A program made the translations under genes and the position numbers. A DNA stretch of 64,000 bases. It comes from Hwanghaeella grinnelliae (GTDB lineage: Bacteria; Pseudomonadota; Alphaproteobacteria; UBA8366; Aestuariispiraceae). The notes below the pieces were generated by a model. That model was not told where the DNA came from. It was given only the letters and a program-made list of their open reading frames with translations, and did no database searches. The DNA lies in contig NZ_SADE01000001.1 in the NCBI RefSeq assembly GCF_004005845.1, positions 1,736,001 to 1,800,000 of the forward strand. Reading direction: 5' to 3'. The first letter of the stretch is position 1, and each line of letters starts with the position of its first letter. Positions 42,501 through 52,064 of the stretch are shown one piece after another.

Positions 42501-43487
42501 GTGACTTCGGAACTGGATGCATTGGAAAAAGAACTTGCCGACCTGGAAGACGGCGGCAAAGACGGTGGAACGCCGAAGCGGAAGCTCGGAACGGCGCCGC
42601 TGGTCGTGGCGGTATTGGCCGTGTCCGCCTTAGGCGGGTTGATCTACTACGCCTATGACCAAGGCATCCGGGAAGGGACCGAGGTTGCGGCCCCGCTTTT
42701 GTCTCCGGAAGGTCCGGCCAAGGTGAAGCCGGAGGATCCGGGCGGCCTGGCCGTTCCCCATCGCGACAAGACGGTCTATGACGTTGTTCAGGGCGGGGCA
42801 TCGGAATCCTCGCATGAAAAGGTCGAAACCCTGCTGCCCCCGCCGGAAGAACCCATGGTGCCGCCCGTGTCGCAGCCTGCGGCTGGCAACGGCGCGCCCG
42901 CGGGCGAACCTTTGGTGACCGCCACCAACAAGTTGAACGAAGCTGAAAAGCCGGCGGTGCCGAAGATTTCCCCACCGCCTTTGCCGGCGGAAGAGTTAGC
43001 CGCGCCTGAAGCCCCCGTGACGCTGAGCGAGCAGAGCGAAGAGAAAATCGAAGAGGCTCAAGAAGAGGTGAGTGAGGCAGCGCCGGCGGCACAGGAAACT
43101 GTTGCAGCGATCACACCGCCGCCTGCTGAGCCAAAGGCCGAGGCAGCCGCAAAACCAGTTGCCGAACCGACCAAAGTTGAAACCGCAGCCAAGACCGATA
43201 CGGCTGCCGCCGGGACGGATGCGGCCATTTCCAAGAAATGGCGGGTCCAGGTTGGTGCTGTGCGAACGCAAGAAGCTGCGGTGCAGGAATGGTCCCGCCT
43301 TTCCCGTACAAACAAAGACTTGCTTGGCTCTCTTACCTTGCAGGTTCAAAAGGTGGAAGTGACGGGCAAAGGGACTTTCTTCCGAATTCGCGGCGGTCCG
43401 ATGGCTGATCGATCCGCGGCGGAAAGGCTGTGCGGGAAACTCAAGGCGCAAAAGATTCCGTGTATCCCCGTTAGGCCCGATGCCTAA
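42501..43487 (+). CDS. SPOR-domain membrane protein
   Basis: A 328-residue protein that starts at GTG. Residues 31-52 form one membrane segment (TAPLVVAVLAVSALGGLIYY). A long proline- and alanine-rich periplasmic linker follows, and the SPOR domain begins at about 246 (KKWRVQVGAVRTQEAA) and ends with the protein. SPOR domains bind septal peptidoglycan lacking stem peptides, so the protein probably localises at the division site, like FtsN. In many relatives nagZ lies between this gene and scpA; here it is absent. Confidence 0.85.
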   Translation: MTSELDALEKELADLEDGGKDGGTPKRKLGTAPLVVAVLAVSALGGLIYYAYDQGIREGTEVAAPLLSPEGPAKVKPEDPGGLAVPHRDKTVYDVVQGGASESSHEKVETLLPPPEEPMVPPVSQPAAGNGAPAGEPLVTATNKLNEAEKPAVPKISPPPLPAEELAAPEAPVTLSEQSEEKIEEAQEEVSEAAPAAQETVAAITPPPAEPKAEAAAKPVAEPTKVETAAKTDTAAAGTDAAISKKWRVQVGAVRTQEAAVQEWSRLSRTNKDLLGSLTLQVQKVEVTGKGTFFRIRGGPMADRSAAERLCGKLKAQKIPCIPVRPDA

Positions 43488-43630
43488 GGCGGGAATCGAG
43501 AGTGAGGGCTGATCGGAGAGTTTCCGCGGACTAGGCCCTTGTTCTGTTTCGCCCGATCGCAGGAAATCCAACCGGCTGGGACCTGGGCAGGCTTGCTAGG
43601 GCCGCGCCGGGAAGGTAAGTCGGGCTGACC

Positions 43631-44677
43631 ATGAGCGACGAACTGACCAGCCCAGAAACCGGCCCCGAAACGCCTGAGGGAGAGACGCCTGAAGCGGCGT
43701 TGGAGCCTGTGCCCGAAACGGCGCCGAAATCCGATGACGGGTTCGAGAACGCGTCGCCGGACTACGTGATGACGGACGATGCGCTGGTTTTGGCCTTGGA
43801 CGGGTTCGAGGGCCCGATTGACCTTTTGTTGACCTTGAGCCGCGAGCACAAGATCGACATCACCAAAATCTCCATTTTGGCCCTGGCCGAGCAATATCTG
43901 ACCTTCATCAACCGGGCGCGGGAACTGAAGCTGGAGATCGCGGCCGACTACCTCGTAATGGCCGCTTGGCTCGCCTATTTAAAGTCGCGGCTGCTGCTGC
44001 CTGTTCAGGGCGATGACGAAGACGGTGAAGACCCGGCCGAACTGGCTGCCCGCCTTGCCTTTCAGTTGCAGCGGCTAGAGGCGATGCAGAATTCCGCCCA
44101 GGTTCTTCTGGACCGACCGCGTCTGGGACAGGATTTCTTTCCGCGCGGGATGCCGGAAAAGGTTAAGATAAATACGATAACAACTTGGAACGCCACGCTT
44201 TTCGACCTTCTCAAGGCTTATGGTAATGTGAAGCAGCGGGCGGATATCTCGACCCTTCGTATCACGCCGACAGCGCTGTATTCGATGGATCAGGCGGTTC
44301 AGCGCCTGCGCTCTATTTTAGGCAACATCCCTGAATGGTCGACATTGGAACAATATCTTCCCCCGGATCTGGGCGACCCGTTGGTGCGCCGGTCAGCCAT
44401 GGCGGCGACGTTCGCGGCGACGCTGGAATTGGTGCGGGAAGGGCTGCTGGATGTTCAGCAAAGTGCCGTTTTCGCCCCAATCATGATCCGCAAAGCACCG
44501 TTGCAGCGCTTGCCGGAAGGCGGTTATGCCCCAGCTGCGGCCAATGATGCCGCTGGGGACGGGGCAATCATCGATATCGACGATGATCTGGATGATTTGG
44601 ATGACTTGGACGGCCCAGATGAACTGGACGATCCAGACAAATTGGACGATGAGCCATTGCTCAAGGATGAGGACTGA
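43631..44677 (+). CDS. scpA: Segregation and condensation protein A
   Basis: A 348-residue ScpA kleisin. The SMC-head-binding N-domain starts near 55 (LDGFEGPIDLLLTLSREHKIDI), and SRLLLPV closes it. The C-terminal winged helix ends near residue 295. It has extensions at both ends: a Glu/Pro-rich N-terminus of about 50 residues and an acidic tail at 315-348 (repeated DDLD and DEL). It joins SMC and ScpB in the condensin complex. scpB follows after eight bases. Confidence 0.92.
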   Translation: MSDELTSPETGPETPEGETPEAALEPVPETAPKSDDGFENASPDYVMTDDALVLALDGFEGPIDLLLTLSREHKIDITKISILALAEQYLTFINRARELKLEIAADYLVMAAWLAYLKSRLLLPVQGDDEDGEDPAELAARLAFQLQRLEAMQNSAQVLLDRPRLGQDFFPRGMPEKVKINTITTWNATLFDLLKAYGNVKQRADISTLRITPTALYSMDQAVQRLRSILGNIPEWSTLEQYLPPDLGDPLVRRSAMAATFAATLELVREGLLDVQQSAVFAPIMIRKAPLQRLPEGGYAPAAANDAAGDGAIIDIDDDLDDLDDLDGPDELDDPDKLDDEPLLKDED

Positions 44678-44685
44678 GGACCCGG

Positions 44686-45357
44686 ATGGACCGTTTTCAA
44701 CAACTCCGCCTGCTGGAAGCCATACTGTTCGCCAGCACTGAGCCCGTAACCGTCAAACATCTGACGGGACGGATGCCGGAAGATGCCGACCTGAACGGCC
44801 TGCTGGAGGAGTTGCAGGGCATGTATGCGAACCGCGGCGTCACCTTGAACAAGGTTGGCGACGCCTATGCTTTCCGCACCGCCGCGGATATGGCCGAATT
44901 CATGACGGTAGAACGCGAAACCCCCAAAAAGCTCTCGCGTGCGGCGATCGAAACCATGGCGATCATTGCCTATAACCAACCGGTCACCCGGGCCGAGATT
45001 GAAGAAATTCGTGGTGTCGCCGTCAGCCGGGGGACGATCGACCTGCTTCTCGAAGCGGGATGGATCAAGCCCCGTGGGCGCAAGCAGGTGCCGGGACGCC
45101 CGGTAACCTGGGGAACGACGCCGTCTTTCCTGGATCAGTTCGGGCTGGAAGACCTTAAATCCTTGCCGGGCGTGCAGGAATTGAAGGCCGCCGGATTGCT
45201 GGACAGCCGACCCGGCGTCGGGGCGATTTCCATGCGTGAGAGCGATGCCGACCTGACGGATTCCGAAACCCTCGAGGAGGAGGAAATGGACCTCTTCGAC
45301 GAGGAGACGGATTACGAGGCGGTGGAGACGGAAGACGCCATCGCTATCGACGAATAG
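44686..45357 (+). CDS. scpB: Segregation and condensation protein B
   Basis: A 223-residue ScpB with two winged helices. RLLEAILFASTEPVTVKHL opens the first; LSRAAIETMAIIAYNQPVTRAEIEEIRGV opens the second. GRPVTWGTTPSFLDQFGLEDL ends the domain. The tail after residue 190 is very acidic. The stop codon lies within a 14-base tandem repeat that continues into the spacer. Confidence 0.94.
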   Translation: MDRFQQLRLLEAILFASTEPVTVKHLTGRMPEDADLNGLLEELQGMYANRGVTLNKVGDAYAFRTAADMAEFMTVERETPKKLSRAAIETMAIIAYNQPVTRAEIEEIRGVAVSRGTIDLLLEAGWIKPRGRKQVPGRPVTWGTTPSFLDQFGLEDLKSLPGVQELKAAGLLDSRPGVGAISMRESDADLTDSETLEEEEMDLFDEETDYEAVETEDAIAIDE

Positions 45358-45415
45358 GGGCCGACGAATAGGGGCCGACGAATAGGGCCAGACAAATAAG
45401 GGCCTAAGAATAGCA
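45348..45415 (+). repeat. Degenerate 14-base tandem repeat across the scpB stop
   Basis: The unit CGACGAATAGGGGC occurs exactly twice (45348-45375), then as CGACGAATAGGGCC and further decayed copies (GACAAATAAGGGCC, TAAGAATAGC). The first copy contains the end of scpB, its Asp-Glu and stop codon. It looks like replication slippage. Confidence 0.8.
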
Positions 45416-45514
45416 AGAACCGTACGCCGGCTTTCTTTGATCTTGTGATTGATTTTCAGCCGCAATAGACAAGATTGGTAGCGGCTCAACACCTTACCGG
45501 GCCGGGGATCGTGA

Positions 45515-46639
45515 ATGACGGATATGTCGAACGTGATGGAAACCGGAAACGATCCGGAAGAAAGCGCCGAAAAACCGGCGCTGGAATTCCGGAATATCGT
45601 GCATGCCTACGGTTCCGTTGTGGCCGTAAAAGATCTGTCCCTTTCCATTGCGCCGTCTGAGACGGTGTGCCTGCTCGGCCCATCCGGCTGCGGTAAGACA
45701 ACCGCCTTGCGGGTCGCGGCCGGATTGGAAACTCCTTCGACCGGCGAAGTCTGGATGGGGGACCGCCAATTGAATGGCGGCGCCCGTGACGTGCCGCCGG
45801 AAAACCGCCATATCGGCTTGGTTTTTCAGGACTATGCCCTGTTTCCGCATATGGACGTTTTCCAGAACGTGATGTTCGGCTTGGAGCGCATGGCGGAACG
45901 CGAACGGCGTGAGCGCGCCTTGGACGCGCTTTCCCTGGTCGGCATGGCTGATTATGCGGAAACCTATCCTCACACGCTGTCAGGCGGCCAGCAGCAGCGC
46001 GTCGCCCTGGCGCGGGCCCTGGCGCCGAAGCCGGCCGTTGTTTTGTTGGATGAGCCTTTTTCCGGCTTGGACGCACGGCTTCGCGATTCCGTTCGCGACA
46101 AGACCTTCCACGCGCTGCGGCAAAGCGGCGCGGCTGCACTGATGGTGACGCATGATGCAGAGGAAGCCATGTATATGGCCGACCGGATTGCGGTGATGAA
46201 AGAGGGACGTTTGGTTCAGGTCGGCGCGCCGCGAGAGCTGTATCAGCAACCAAACACGCCCTTCGTCGCTTCCTTCTTCGGCGAAGTGAACAGAATTCTG
46301 GGCGTGGTGCAGGGCGGTTCGGTCGAAACGGCGGTCGGGGTGTTGCCCGCGCCGGGCCTGAGCAATGGCGCGCCGGTGGAAGTATTGGTTCGTCCAGAGG
46401 CGTTGCGCCTGACGCCCGCGACCGTAGATTCAATCGGCCCCGGTTATGCAAAAGTGCTGAGCGCCCGGCTTCTGGGGCGGACCAGCCTGGTTCATCTGTG
46501 CACCTGCAAGACCACGGGCGAAGAGCTGCATTTGCATGCCCGCGTACCTGGATCCTACCTGCCGGTGGAGGAAACCATCCAAGCCATCGAACTTGATCAA
46601 AGTCAGGCCTTTGTTTTTCCGGGCGGAGCCGCTAAATAG
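45515..46639 (+). CDS. ABC transporter ATP-binding protein, FbpC/PotA-like, orphan
   Basis: A 374-residue ATPase. Walker A GPSGCGKTT (55-63), signature LSGGQQQR (155-162), Walker B with D179 and E180, and the switch His213 are intact. Residues 265-374 form a TOBE-type regulatory domain. The sequence is closest to iron(III) or spermidine/putrescine importer ATPases. No permease or binding protein is adjacent; it stands between scpB and tatA. It may serve a transporter encoded elsewhere. Confidence 0.88.
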   Translation: MTDMSNVMETGNDPEESAEKPALEFRNIVHAYGSVVAVKDLSLSIAPSETVCLLGPSGCGKTTALRVAAGLETPSTGEVWMGDRQLNGGARDVPPENRHIGLVFQDYALFPHMDVFQNVMFGLERMAERERRERALDALSLVGMADYAETYPHTLSGGQQQRVALARALAPKPAVVLLDEPFSGLDARLRDSVRDKTFHALRQSGAAALMVTHDAEEAMYMADRIAVMKEGRLVQVGAPRELYQQPNTPFVASFFGEVNRILGVVQGGSVETAVGVLPAPGLSNGAPVEVLVRPEALRLTPATVDSIGPGYAKVLSARLLGRTSLVHLCTCKTTGEELHLHARVPGSYLPVEETIQAIELDQSQAFVFPGGAAK

Positions 46640-46732
46640 GGCTTAAATCAAGAACGCGCCGATTTGTTAGCGGCGGGACACCTCCGACACGGGGCGCATC
46701 TGACATGGTGCGTGGATTTTGAGGACAAGGGA

Positions 46733-46975
46733 ATGGGTGCATTTAGTATTTGGCATTGGCTGATCGTTCTGGCGGTTGTGCTGCTGTTGTTCGGCGGCCG
46801 AGGCAAGATTTCGCAGCTGATGGGGGATTTCGGTAAGGGGCTCAACGCGTTCAAAAAGAACGTGAAGGACCAGGCCGACGACGACACGGCAGAAGGTGAG
46901 TCCAAGCAGTTGAAGTCCGATGCCAACGCGGAGTCCTCGGACGAAAAAGTTAAGGACAAGGCCGCTAACGGCTGA
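46733..46975 (+). CDS. tatA: Sec-independent translocase protein TatA
   Basis: From ATG 46733 (GAGGACAAGG upstream) it has 80 residues. A single membrane helix ([17 protein letters not shown]) is followed by the hinge [20 protein letters not shown] and an acidic, soluble tail. TatA forms the pore-like assembly for folded proteins. It is first in tatABC. Confidence 0.94.
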   Translation: MGAFSIWHWLIVLAVVLLLFGGRGKISQLMGDFGKGLNAFKKNVKDQADDDTAEGESKQLKSDANAESSDEKVKDKAANG

Positions 46976-47047
46976 TCGGCCGTTTCGGCGCCGCCGCGGC
47001 GGTCGCGGCCGGCATTCGCTTAATCGCCCGCGGGCGGGGATCCCTCG

Positions 47048-47614
47048 ATGTTCGACCTTGGCTGGAGTGAACTGCTGATGATCGCGGTGATAACCGTGAT
47101 CGTCGTTGGTCCGCGGGAACTCCCGCGCGTCCTGCGCACCGTTATGCAGGGGATGAAGAAGCTGCGCAGTATTGCCGGCGAGTTTCAGTCCAGCATCGAC
47201 GAGATGGCGCGGGATGCCGATCTCCACGACCTCAAGAAGAAACTCGAAGACACGTCCAAGAGCGATTGGGAAAAGGAAATCACTGATACGGTCGACCCGA
47301 CCGGCGAAGTGGGGTCCATCCTGAAAGATACGAAATCCGACCTGGATAAGGAAAAGCAGGGATTGGATGACGCGGGAAAGCAGGCGCAGTTCTCCGCAAA
47401 GGACGCTCTGTCATCCCATAAAAAGTCCGACGAACCCGCCCCCAAGTCAGCCGAAAAAACTGTGGATAAACCCGCAGAGAAAACCGCTGAAACAGTTGCC
47501 GAGACGGTTTCGAAGGCGCCTGCGAAGTCCGCTTCCTCCAAGTCCGCGAAAACGGCATCGGCTAAAAAGTCCGGTACCGCTGCGAAGTCGAATTCCACCG
47601 GGGGCGACGCATGA
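47048..47614 (+). CDS. tatB: Sec-independent translocase protein TatB
   Basis: A 188-residue Tat[31 protein letters not shown] is the membrane helix with the TatB-type GPRELP motif. The amphipathic helix runs to about 70 and is followed by a long charged Lys/Ala/Ser-rich tail. TatB with TatC receives twin-arginine signals. Its end overlaps the tatC start. Confidence 0.94.
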   Translation: MFDLGWSELLMIAVITVIVVGPRELPRVLRTVMQGMKKLRSIAGEFQSSIDEMARDADLHDLKKKLEDTSKSDWEKEITDTVDPTGEVGSILKDTKSDLDKEKQGLDDAGKQAQFSAKDALSSHKKSDEPAPKSAEKTVDKPAEKTAETVAETVSKAPAKSASSKSAKTASAKKSGTAAKSNSTGGDA

Positions 47615-48441
47615 GTAGCGCGGCTGAAAACGAAAAGGACGATCTGGACCAGTCCAAAGCGCCGCTGATGGATCATTTGATCGAGCTGCGGCAGCGCCTG
47701 ATGTATTCGGTCGGCGGTTTATTGATCGGCTTTTTCGTCTGTTTCGCTTTTGCCGATAATATCTTCAACTTCCTGGTCGCGCCCCTGGCGGAAATCTGGA
47801 AGGAAGAAACCGGCCGTCGGTTCATCTATACCGCCCTGCACGAGAAATTCTTCACCGACATCAAGATCGGGTTCTTTGCCGCGTTCTGTCTGGCCTTCCC
47901 GGTGATCGCCGGGCAGATCTACATGTTCGTCGCGCCCGGGCTTTATAAGCACGAGAAGAAAGCTTTTCTGCCGTTCCTGTTCGCGACACCGATCCTGTTC
48001 TTCATCGGCGCCGCCTTCGTCTATTACCTAGTCCTTCCGGTTGCCTGGCAGTTCTTTATCGGCTTCGAACAACAGGCCGGTGAGGGGACGGTGGCGATTA
48101 CCCTGGAGCCCAAGGTCAACGAATATCTGTCGCTTGTGATGCGCCTGATTTTTGCCTTTGGCATCAGCTTCGAATTGCCGGTCATCCTGTCATTGTTGTC
48201 GCGTGCGGGCATCGTCACGGCGAAAACATTGCGGGAAAAGCGCCGGTATTCGATTGTCATAGCCTTTGTTGCCGCCGCGGTTTTGACGCCGCCCGATCCG
48301 CTGAGCCAACTTGGCCTCGCGATTCCGATCATCCTGCTTTACGAGATTTCGATCTGGTGTTCCGTCTTTATCGAAAAGCAAAAGGCTGAGCGTGAAGCGA
48401 TCCTGAATAAGGAAGCGGGCGTCGACGGAGACGATGATTAG
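47611..48441 (+). CDS. tatC: Sec-independent translocase protein TatC
   Basis: A 276-residue protein with six membrane segments. The cytosolic N-terminus [16 protein letters not shown] is the TatC signature that docks the twin-arginine signal, and [16 protein letters not shown] lies in helix 4. Its start overlaps the tatB stop (ATGA). A clear substrate in this window is the Tat-signal protein at 777. Confidence 0.95.
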   Translation: MSSAAENEKDDLDQSKAPLMDHLIELRQRLMYSVGGLLIGFFVCFAFADNIFNFLVAPLAEIWKEETGRRFIYTALHEKFFTDIKIGFFAAFCLAFPVIAGQIYMFVAPGLYKHEKKAFLPFLFATPILFFIGAAFVYYLVLPVAWQFFIGFEQQAGEGTVAITLEPKVNEYLSLVMRLIFAFGISFELPVILSLLSRAGIVTAKTLREKRRYSIVIAFVAAAVLTPPDPLSQLGLAIPIILLYEISIWCSVFIEKQKAEREAILNKEAGVDGDDD

Positions 48442-48664
48442 GGTCGGCATATTGCTCTTGCCGTATCATTGGACTGCCTGACATTCTTTCTTCGACAGAT
48501 TTTCTCAGCGCACCGAATGTCTTTTCGGATCGGTTTCCACGCGTATCGGTATTTTTTTTCGGATAATTTAGTTGCGTTTTTCCCACGTTGTGGGCGTGTT
48601 ACCGGAATATTACTTGTCGGTGACAACTGTTAATGATAAGTGTTTATCCCAGGGAGATGTTCGA

Positions 48665-49219
48665 ATGAATGCAGATGGTGTCAAAGGAGAGGGCGAGGAG
48701 AAAAGCGCGGACGATCCGGACATTTTCGAAGAAGACGGCCTGGAATCACTGGCCGATCTGATGAGTTTTCATATCCGGATCATGAATATGTGGATCAGCC
48801 GGTTTTTGGAGAAGCATTTCCAAGGCACCCCATTGGCCGGGGGAACCGGCAAGGTGACAGCCTTGATGATGACTCAAGGGCAGCCTGGGATAACAGCCTC
48901 GGAATTGGCGATCTTCACAGGCAAGGACGCCCCCGCAATGGCCCGATTGGTCGACCGTTTGATTGCGGATGGATTGATCGAACGCAGGCCGGATCCCGCA
49001 TCCAAGCGCAGACAACTTCTCTTCACGACACCCAAGGGGGATGAAATGGTCGTCTTGATCAAGGACACCATTGCCAAGGAGCGGTCGGAAGTTTTTTGGA
49101 TGCTGTCGGACGAGGAGCATGACCTTGCGGTCAAGGTGCTGCGCAAGTCGGCTGCGGCCTATGCCGCTCGCCGGGCCGGCAGCTCCAGCGACTGGGTTGC
49201 GCCCTGGGCGCGTTATTGA
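48665..49219 (+). CDS. MarR-family transcriptional regulator
   Basis: From ATG 48665, with GGGAG upstream, it has 184 residues. The winged helix covers about 65-140: GITASELAIFTGKDAPAMAR is the HTH and LIERRPDPASKRRQLLFTTP the wing. An acidic N-terminus of about 30 residues precedes it. It lies 93 bases upstream of, and in the same direction as, the FAD-oxidoreductase and TRAP genes, which it may regulate. Confidence 0.85.
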   Translation: MNADGVKGEGEEKSADDPDIFEEDGLESLADLMSFHIRIMNMWISRFLEKHFQGTPLAGGTGKVTALMMTQGQPGITASELAIFTGKDAPAMARLVDRLIADGLIERRPDPASKRRQLLFTTPKGDEMVVLIKDTIAKERSEVFWMLSDEEHDLAVKVLRKSAAAYAARRAGSSSDWVAPWARY

Positions 49220-49312
49220 TGCCTGCTTTTCATCCCCGCCAACATGTCTTCGGGAAAGTATTTCGGTTTCCGGAATTCCCACGTCGCAATTCGTAGCAAA
49301 AGGTGTTTTTGA

Positions 49313-50644
49313 ATGCCCGGTCCCACAGTCGTACCCGTTCAGGGGGATCCTAAACTTCCAGACAGAGTCGATGTCGTTGTCATCGGCGGCGGTATCATCG
49401 GCACGTCCACCGCGTTGGAACTGCAAGAACGCGGTTTGAGAGTCGCCCTTTGTGAAAAAGGCGGGATTGGCCAAGAACAGAGCTCCCGCAATTGGGGGTG
49501 GGTGCGTATTTCGCGCCGGGATGTGCGCGAAATTCCCTTGATGGTCGAAGCGCTTCGTATCTGGCCGGGGCTGAATGACCGGACCCAGCGGGATACCGGG
49601 TATAAACGCGCAGGCATCGCCTTTGCCTGCAAGTCCGACGAGGAAGTCGAACAATACGCCGACTGGGCCGAGAACCTGAAGCCGTACCAGATCCAAAGCG
49701 GAGTCGTCGCACCCAGTAAGGTGGCCGAATTGATCCCCGGACTGAATTATCCGGTGAAGGGAGCACTCTATACCCCGATGGACGGCCGGGCCGAACCGCA
49801 GAAGGCAGCCCCTGCCATTGCTGAAGGGGCGCGGGCAAAAGGGGCGGCGGTGCTGACCGAATGTGCCGTTCGCGCGGTAGAGACCACCGCCGGGCGGGTG
49901 TCCGGCGTCGTTACAGAGCGTGGGACGATCGCCTGCAGTGCAGTGGTGCTGGCCGGAGGTGCCTGGTCGCGCTTGTTCAGTGGCAATTTGGGGATTGAAC
50001 TGCCCCAGTTGAAGGTCATGAACACGGTTCTTAGGACAGAGCCGCTGGAGGGCGGACCCGAGGTTGCCTACTGGACCGAAAAGGTTGCTTTCCGGAAACG
50101 GCAGGACGGCGGCTACACGATTGCCGACGGCACCCGAAACATTGTCGATATCGTGCCGGATAGTTTCCGCTTGGCGATGAAGTTTTTCCCAGCGCTTTTG
50201 CACCAGTGGCGGGACTTGAGGCTGCGTGTCGGCCCGCGTTTCGGGGTTGAGGCCGGATATGCGCGGCAATGGCGGCCAGATGAGGTCACGCCTTTTGAGC
50301 AGACCCGTGTGCTTGACCCGGTGCCGCATCAAGGAACGGTTAAAAAGACGCTGGCCAGCGCCGCGGAGGTCGCGCCGATCTTCGCAAAGGCCAAAGTTGC
50401 GCAGACATGGGCCGGCCTGATCGACGTGACGCCCGATGCCGTGCCGGTGATTTCGGCTGTGGACGAGGTTCCTGGTTTTCACATCGCCACGGGCTTTTCC
50501 GGTCATGGTTTTGGGATCGGGCCGGGGGCCGGCCGATTGATGGCCGATATCGTTTCCGGCGCTACGCCTTGCGTGGATCCGCATGACTTCAGGCTGACGC
50601 GGTTCTTCGATGGATCGAAAATCGTGATCGATTCGGGGTTTTAG
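49313..50644 (+). CDS. DadA-type FAD-dependent oxidoreductase
   Basis: A 443-residue flavoprotein of the glycine-oxidase/D-amino acid dehydrogenase family. The FAD ADP-binding motif GGGIIG is at 25-30 and SSRNWGWVRISRRD follows at about 57. The C-terminal GFSGHGFGIGPGAGRL binds the flavin ribityl chain. It likely oxidises the C-N bond of an amine or amino acid. The nearby TRAP genes probably import its substrate. It does not have the features of a membrane-linked DadA such as a long linker, but membrane association cannot be judged. Confidence 0.83.
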   Translation: MPGPTVVPVQGDPKLPDRVDVVVIGGGIIGTSTALELQERGLRVALCEKGGIGQEQSSRNWGWVRISRRDVREIPLMVEALRIWPGLNDRTQRDTGYKRAGIAFACKSDEEVEQYADWAENLKPYQIQSGVVAPSKVAELIPGLNYPVKGALYTPMDGRAEPQKAAPAIAEGARAKGAAVLTECAVRAVETTAGRVSGVVTERGTIACSAVVLAGGAWSRLFSGNLGIELPQLKVMNTVLRTEPLEGGPEVAYWTEKVAFRKRQDGGYTIADGTRNIVDIVPDSFRLAMKFFPALLHQWRDLRLRVGPRFGVEAGYARQWRPDEVTPFEQTRVLDPVPHQGTVKKTLASAAEVAPIFAKAKVAQTWAGLIDVTPDAVPVISAVDEVPGFHIATGFSGHGFGIGPGAGRLMADIVSGATPCVDPHDFRLTRFFDGSKIVIDSGF

Positions 50645-50670
50645 CCCGCCGCTTTTTTACGGGAGACAAG

Positions 50671-51993
50671 ATGACCACCTTTTCGCCTTTCAATGAAACC
50701 TTGTGGCACGCCACGGCCATTCCGGCCCCGGCAATGACGCCCTTGGAGGGCGAAGTCTCAACCGATGTCTGCATTGTCGGCGGTGGGTATACCGGCATGA
50801 CGACGGCGATCGAACTGCGCCGTCGCGGGGTTGAGGTCACGTTGCTGGAGGCTCAGGAAGCGGGTTTCGGCGGGTCCGGACGGAATGCCGGGCATTGTAC
50901 GCCGACCTTCGTGTTGGCCTCCCTTGACGGGTTGCGACAGGCATTGGGACGGGAGCGGGGCGACAGGCTGATCGCGCGCCAGACCAAGGGCGCGGACATG
51001 GCCGCGGAATTCATCCGGGATTACCAGATCGACTGCGAATGGAAACAGAACGGTTTCTTTCAGGGCGCGCTGATGCCGTCCACCATGGAGGCGCTTGAAC
51101 AAAAGGCCGAGAGTTATGCGGCCGCCGGTTGCCCGTCGAGCTTGATCGACGCGGCTGAGGCGGAGCGTTTGACCGGATCCACCCGCTTCTATGGAGGCTG
51201 GCTGTTGAAGTCCGGCGGACATTTGAACCCACTCAGCTATTCCCGGGGCCTGGCCCGGGCCTGCATTCAGGAGGGGGTACGGCTCTACACGGAATCTCGG
51301 ATGATCGACGCGGTTCGGGAAGGGGCGAAATGGCGCCTGAAAACCGCCGAGGGCTCGGTCCTGTGCGATAAGTTCGTCATGGCCACCGGCGCCTATACAG
51401 ATGGCGGCGGCATGCAGGTGGAAAAGACCTATAAGATTTGGCGCCCCTTGTTGGCGGCGACCAATCCGCTGCCGGCAGATGTCCGCAAACAGGTCGTTCC
51501 CTTCGACGGCACCATGCATGACGGCCGTGGGGACATCTTTGTCTACAAGTACAATCGAGAAGGCCGGCTGGTGGTCTCTATGTTCCCGCGCGGGAAGCGG
51601 GGGCACGACATGCCATTTACCCGTCAGATGTTGCTCGACAGGTTGCGCTGGCTGCACCCGCAAGTGCCGGAACACACCGTCTGGGATTATTACTGGATGG
51701 GCGAGTTGGACATGCAGAAGACGACCATTCCACGGCTCTACGCGTTGGGGCCTGGCGCGGTCGCTTGCACGGGGCTTTCCGGTCGGGGGGTGCCGACCGG
51801 CACCATGTTGGGCGGGATTCTGGCGGATTGGGCCCAAGACGTACCCGAGACAGAGCTGGCCCTCCCTGTGGAGAAACTCTCCAAGGCACCGCCTTATATG
51901 GCGATTGGGCCGCAGCTGATGCTGCACTGGTACGCGATCAAGGACAATTTGGCGGCCAAGCGACAAGGGGTAGAGCTGCCGCCGCATCCGTAA
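50671..51993 (+). CDS. PuuB/OrdL-type FAD-dependent oxidoreductase
   Basis: A 440-residue flavoprotein. The dinucleotide motif GGGYTG is at 37-42, GGSGRNAGH at about 69-77, and GLSGRGVPTGTMLG near the C-terminus completes the FAD site. This pattern fits gamma-glutamylputrescine oxidase and related amine oxidases. It lies 26 bases after the DadA-type gene. Two flavin amine oxidases followed by a transporter argue for a stepwise pathway on one substrate, identity unknown. Confidence 0.84.
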   Translation: MTTFSPFNETLWHATAIPAPAMTPLEGEVSTDVCIVGGGYTGMTTAIELRRRGVEVTLLEAQEAGFGGSGRNAGHCTPTFVLASLDGLRQALGRERGDRLIARQTKGADMAAEFIRDYQIDCEWKQNGFFQGALMPSTMEALEQKAESYAAAGCPSSLIDAAEAERLTGSTRFYGGWLLKSGGHLNPLSYSRGLARACIQEGVRLYTESRMIDAVREGAKWRLKTAEGSVLCDKFVMATGAYTDGGGMQVEKTYKIWRPLLAATNPLPADVRKQVVPFDGTMHDGRGDIFVYKYNREGRLVVSMFPRGKRGHDMPFTRQMLLDRLRWLHPQVPEHTVWDYYWMGELDMQKTTIPRLYALGPGAVACTGLSGRGVPTGTMLGGILADWAQDVPETELALPVEKLSKAPPYMAIGPQLMLHWYAIKDNLAAKRQGVELPPHP

Positions 51994-52064
51994 ATCGAGC
52001 AATAAAAAATTTGAGTAAATTGCCAGAAAGGCAATGCGTTAACGGCTAATTAGCAAGGAGGCAC

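Noticed and set aside
48746-50584. 612-codon minus-strand open frame opposite the MarR and DadA-type genes
   Set aside because: It spans two well-supported plus-strand genes and has no family motifs; the length reflects the scarcity of stop codons in GC-rich antisense frames.
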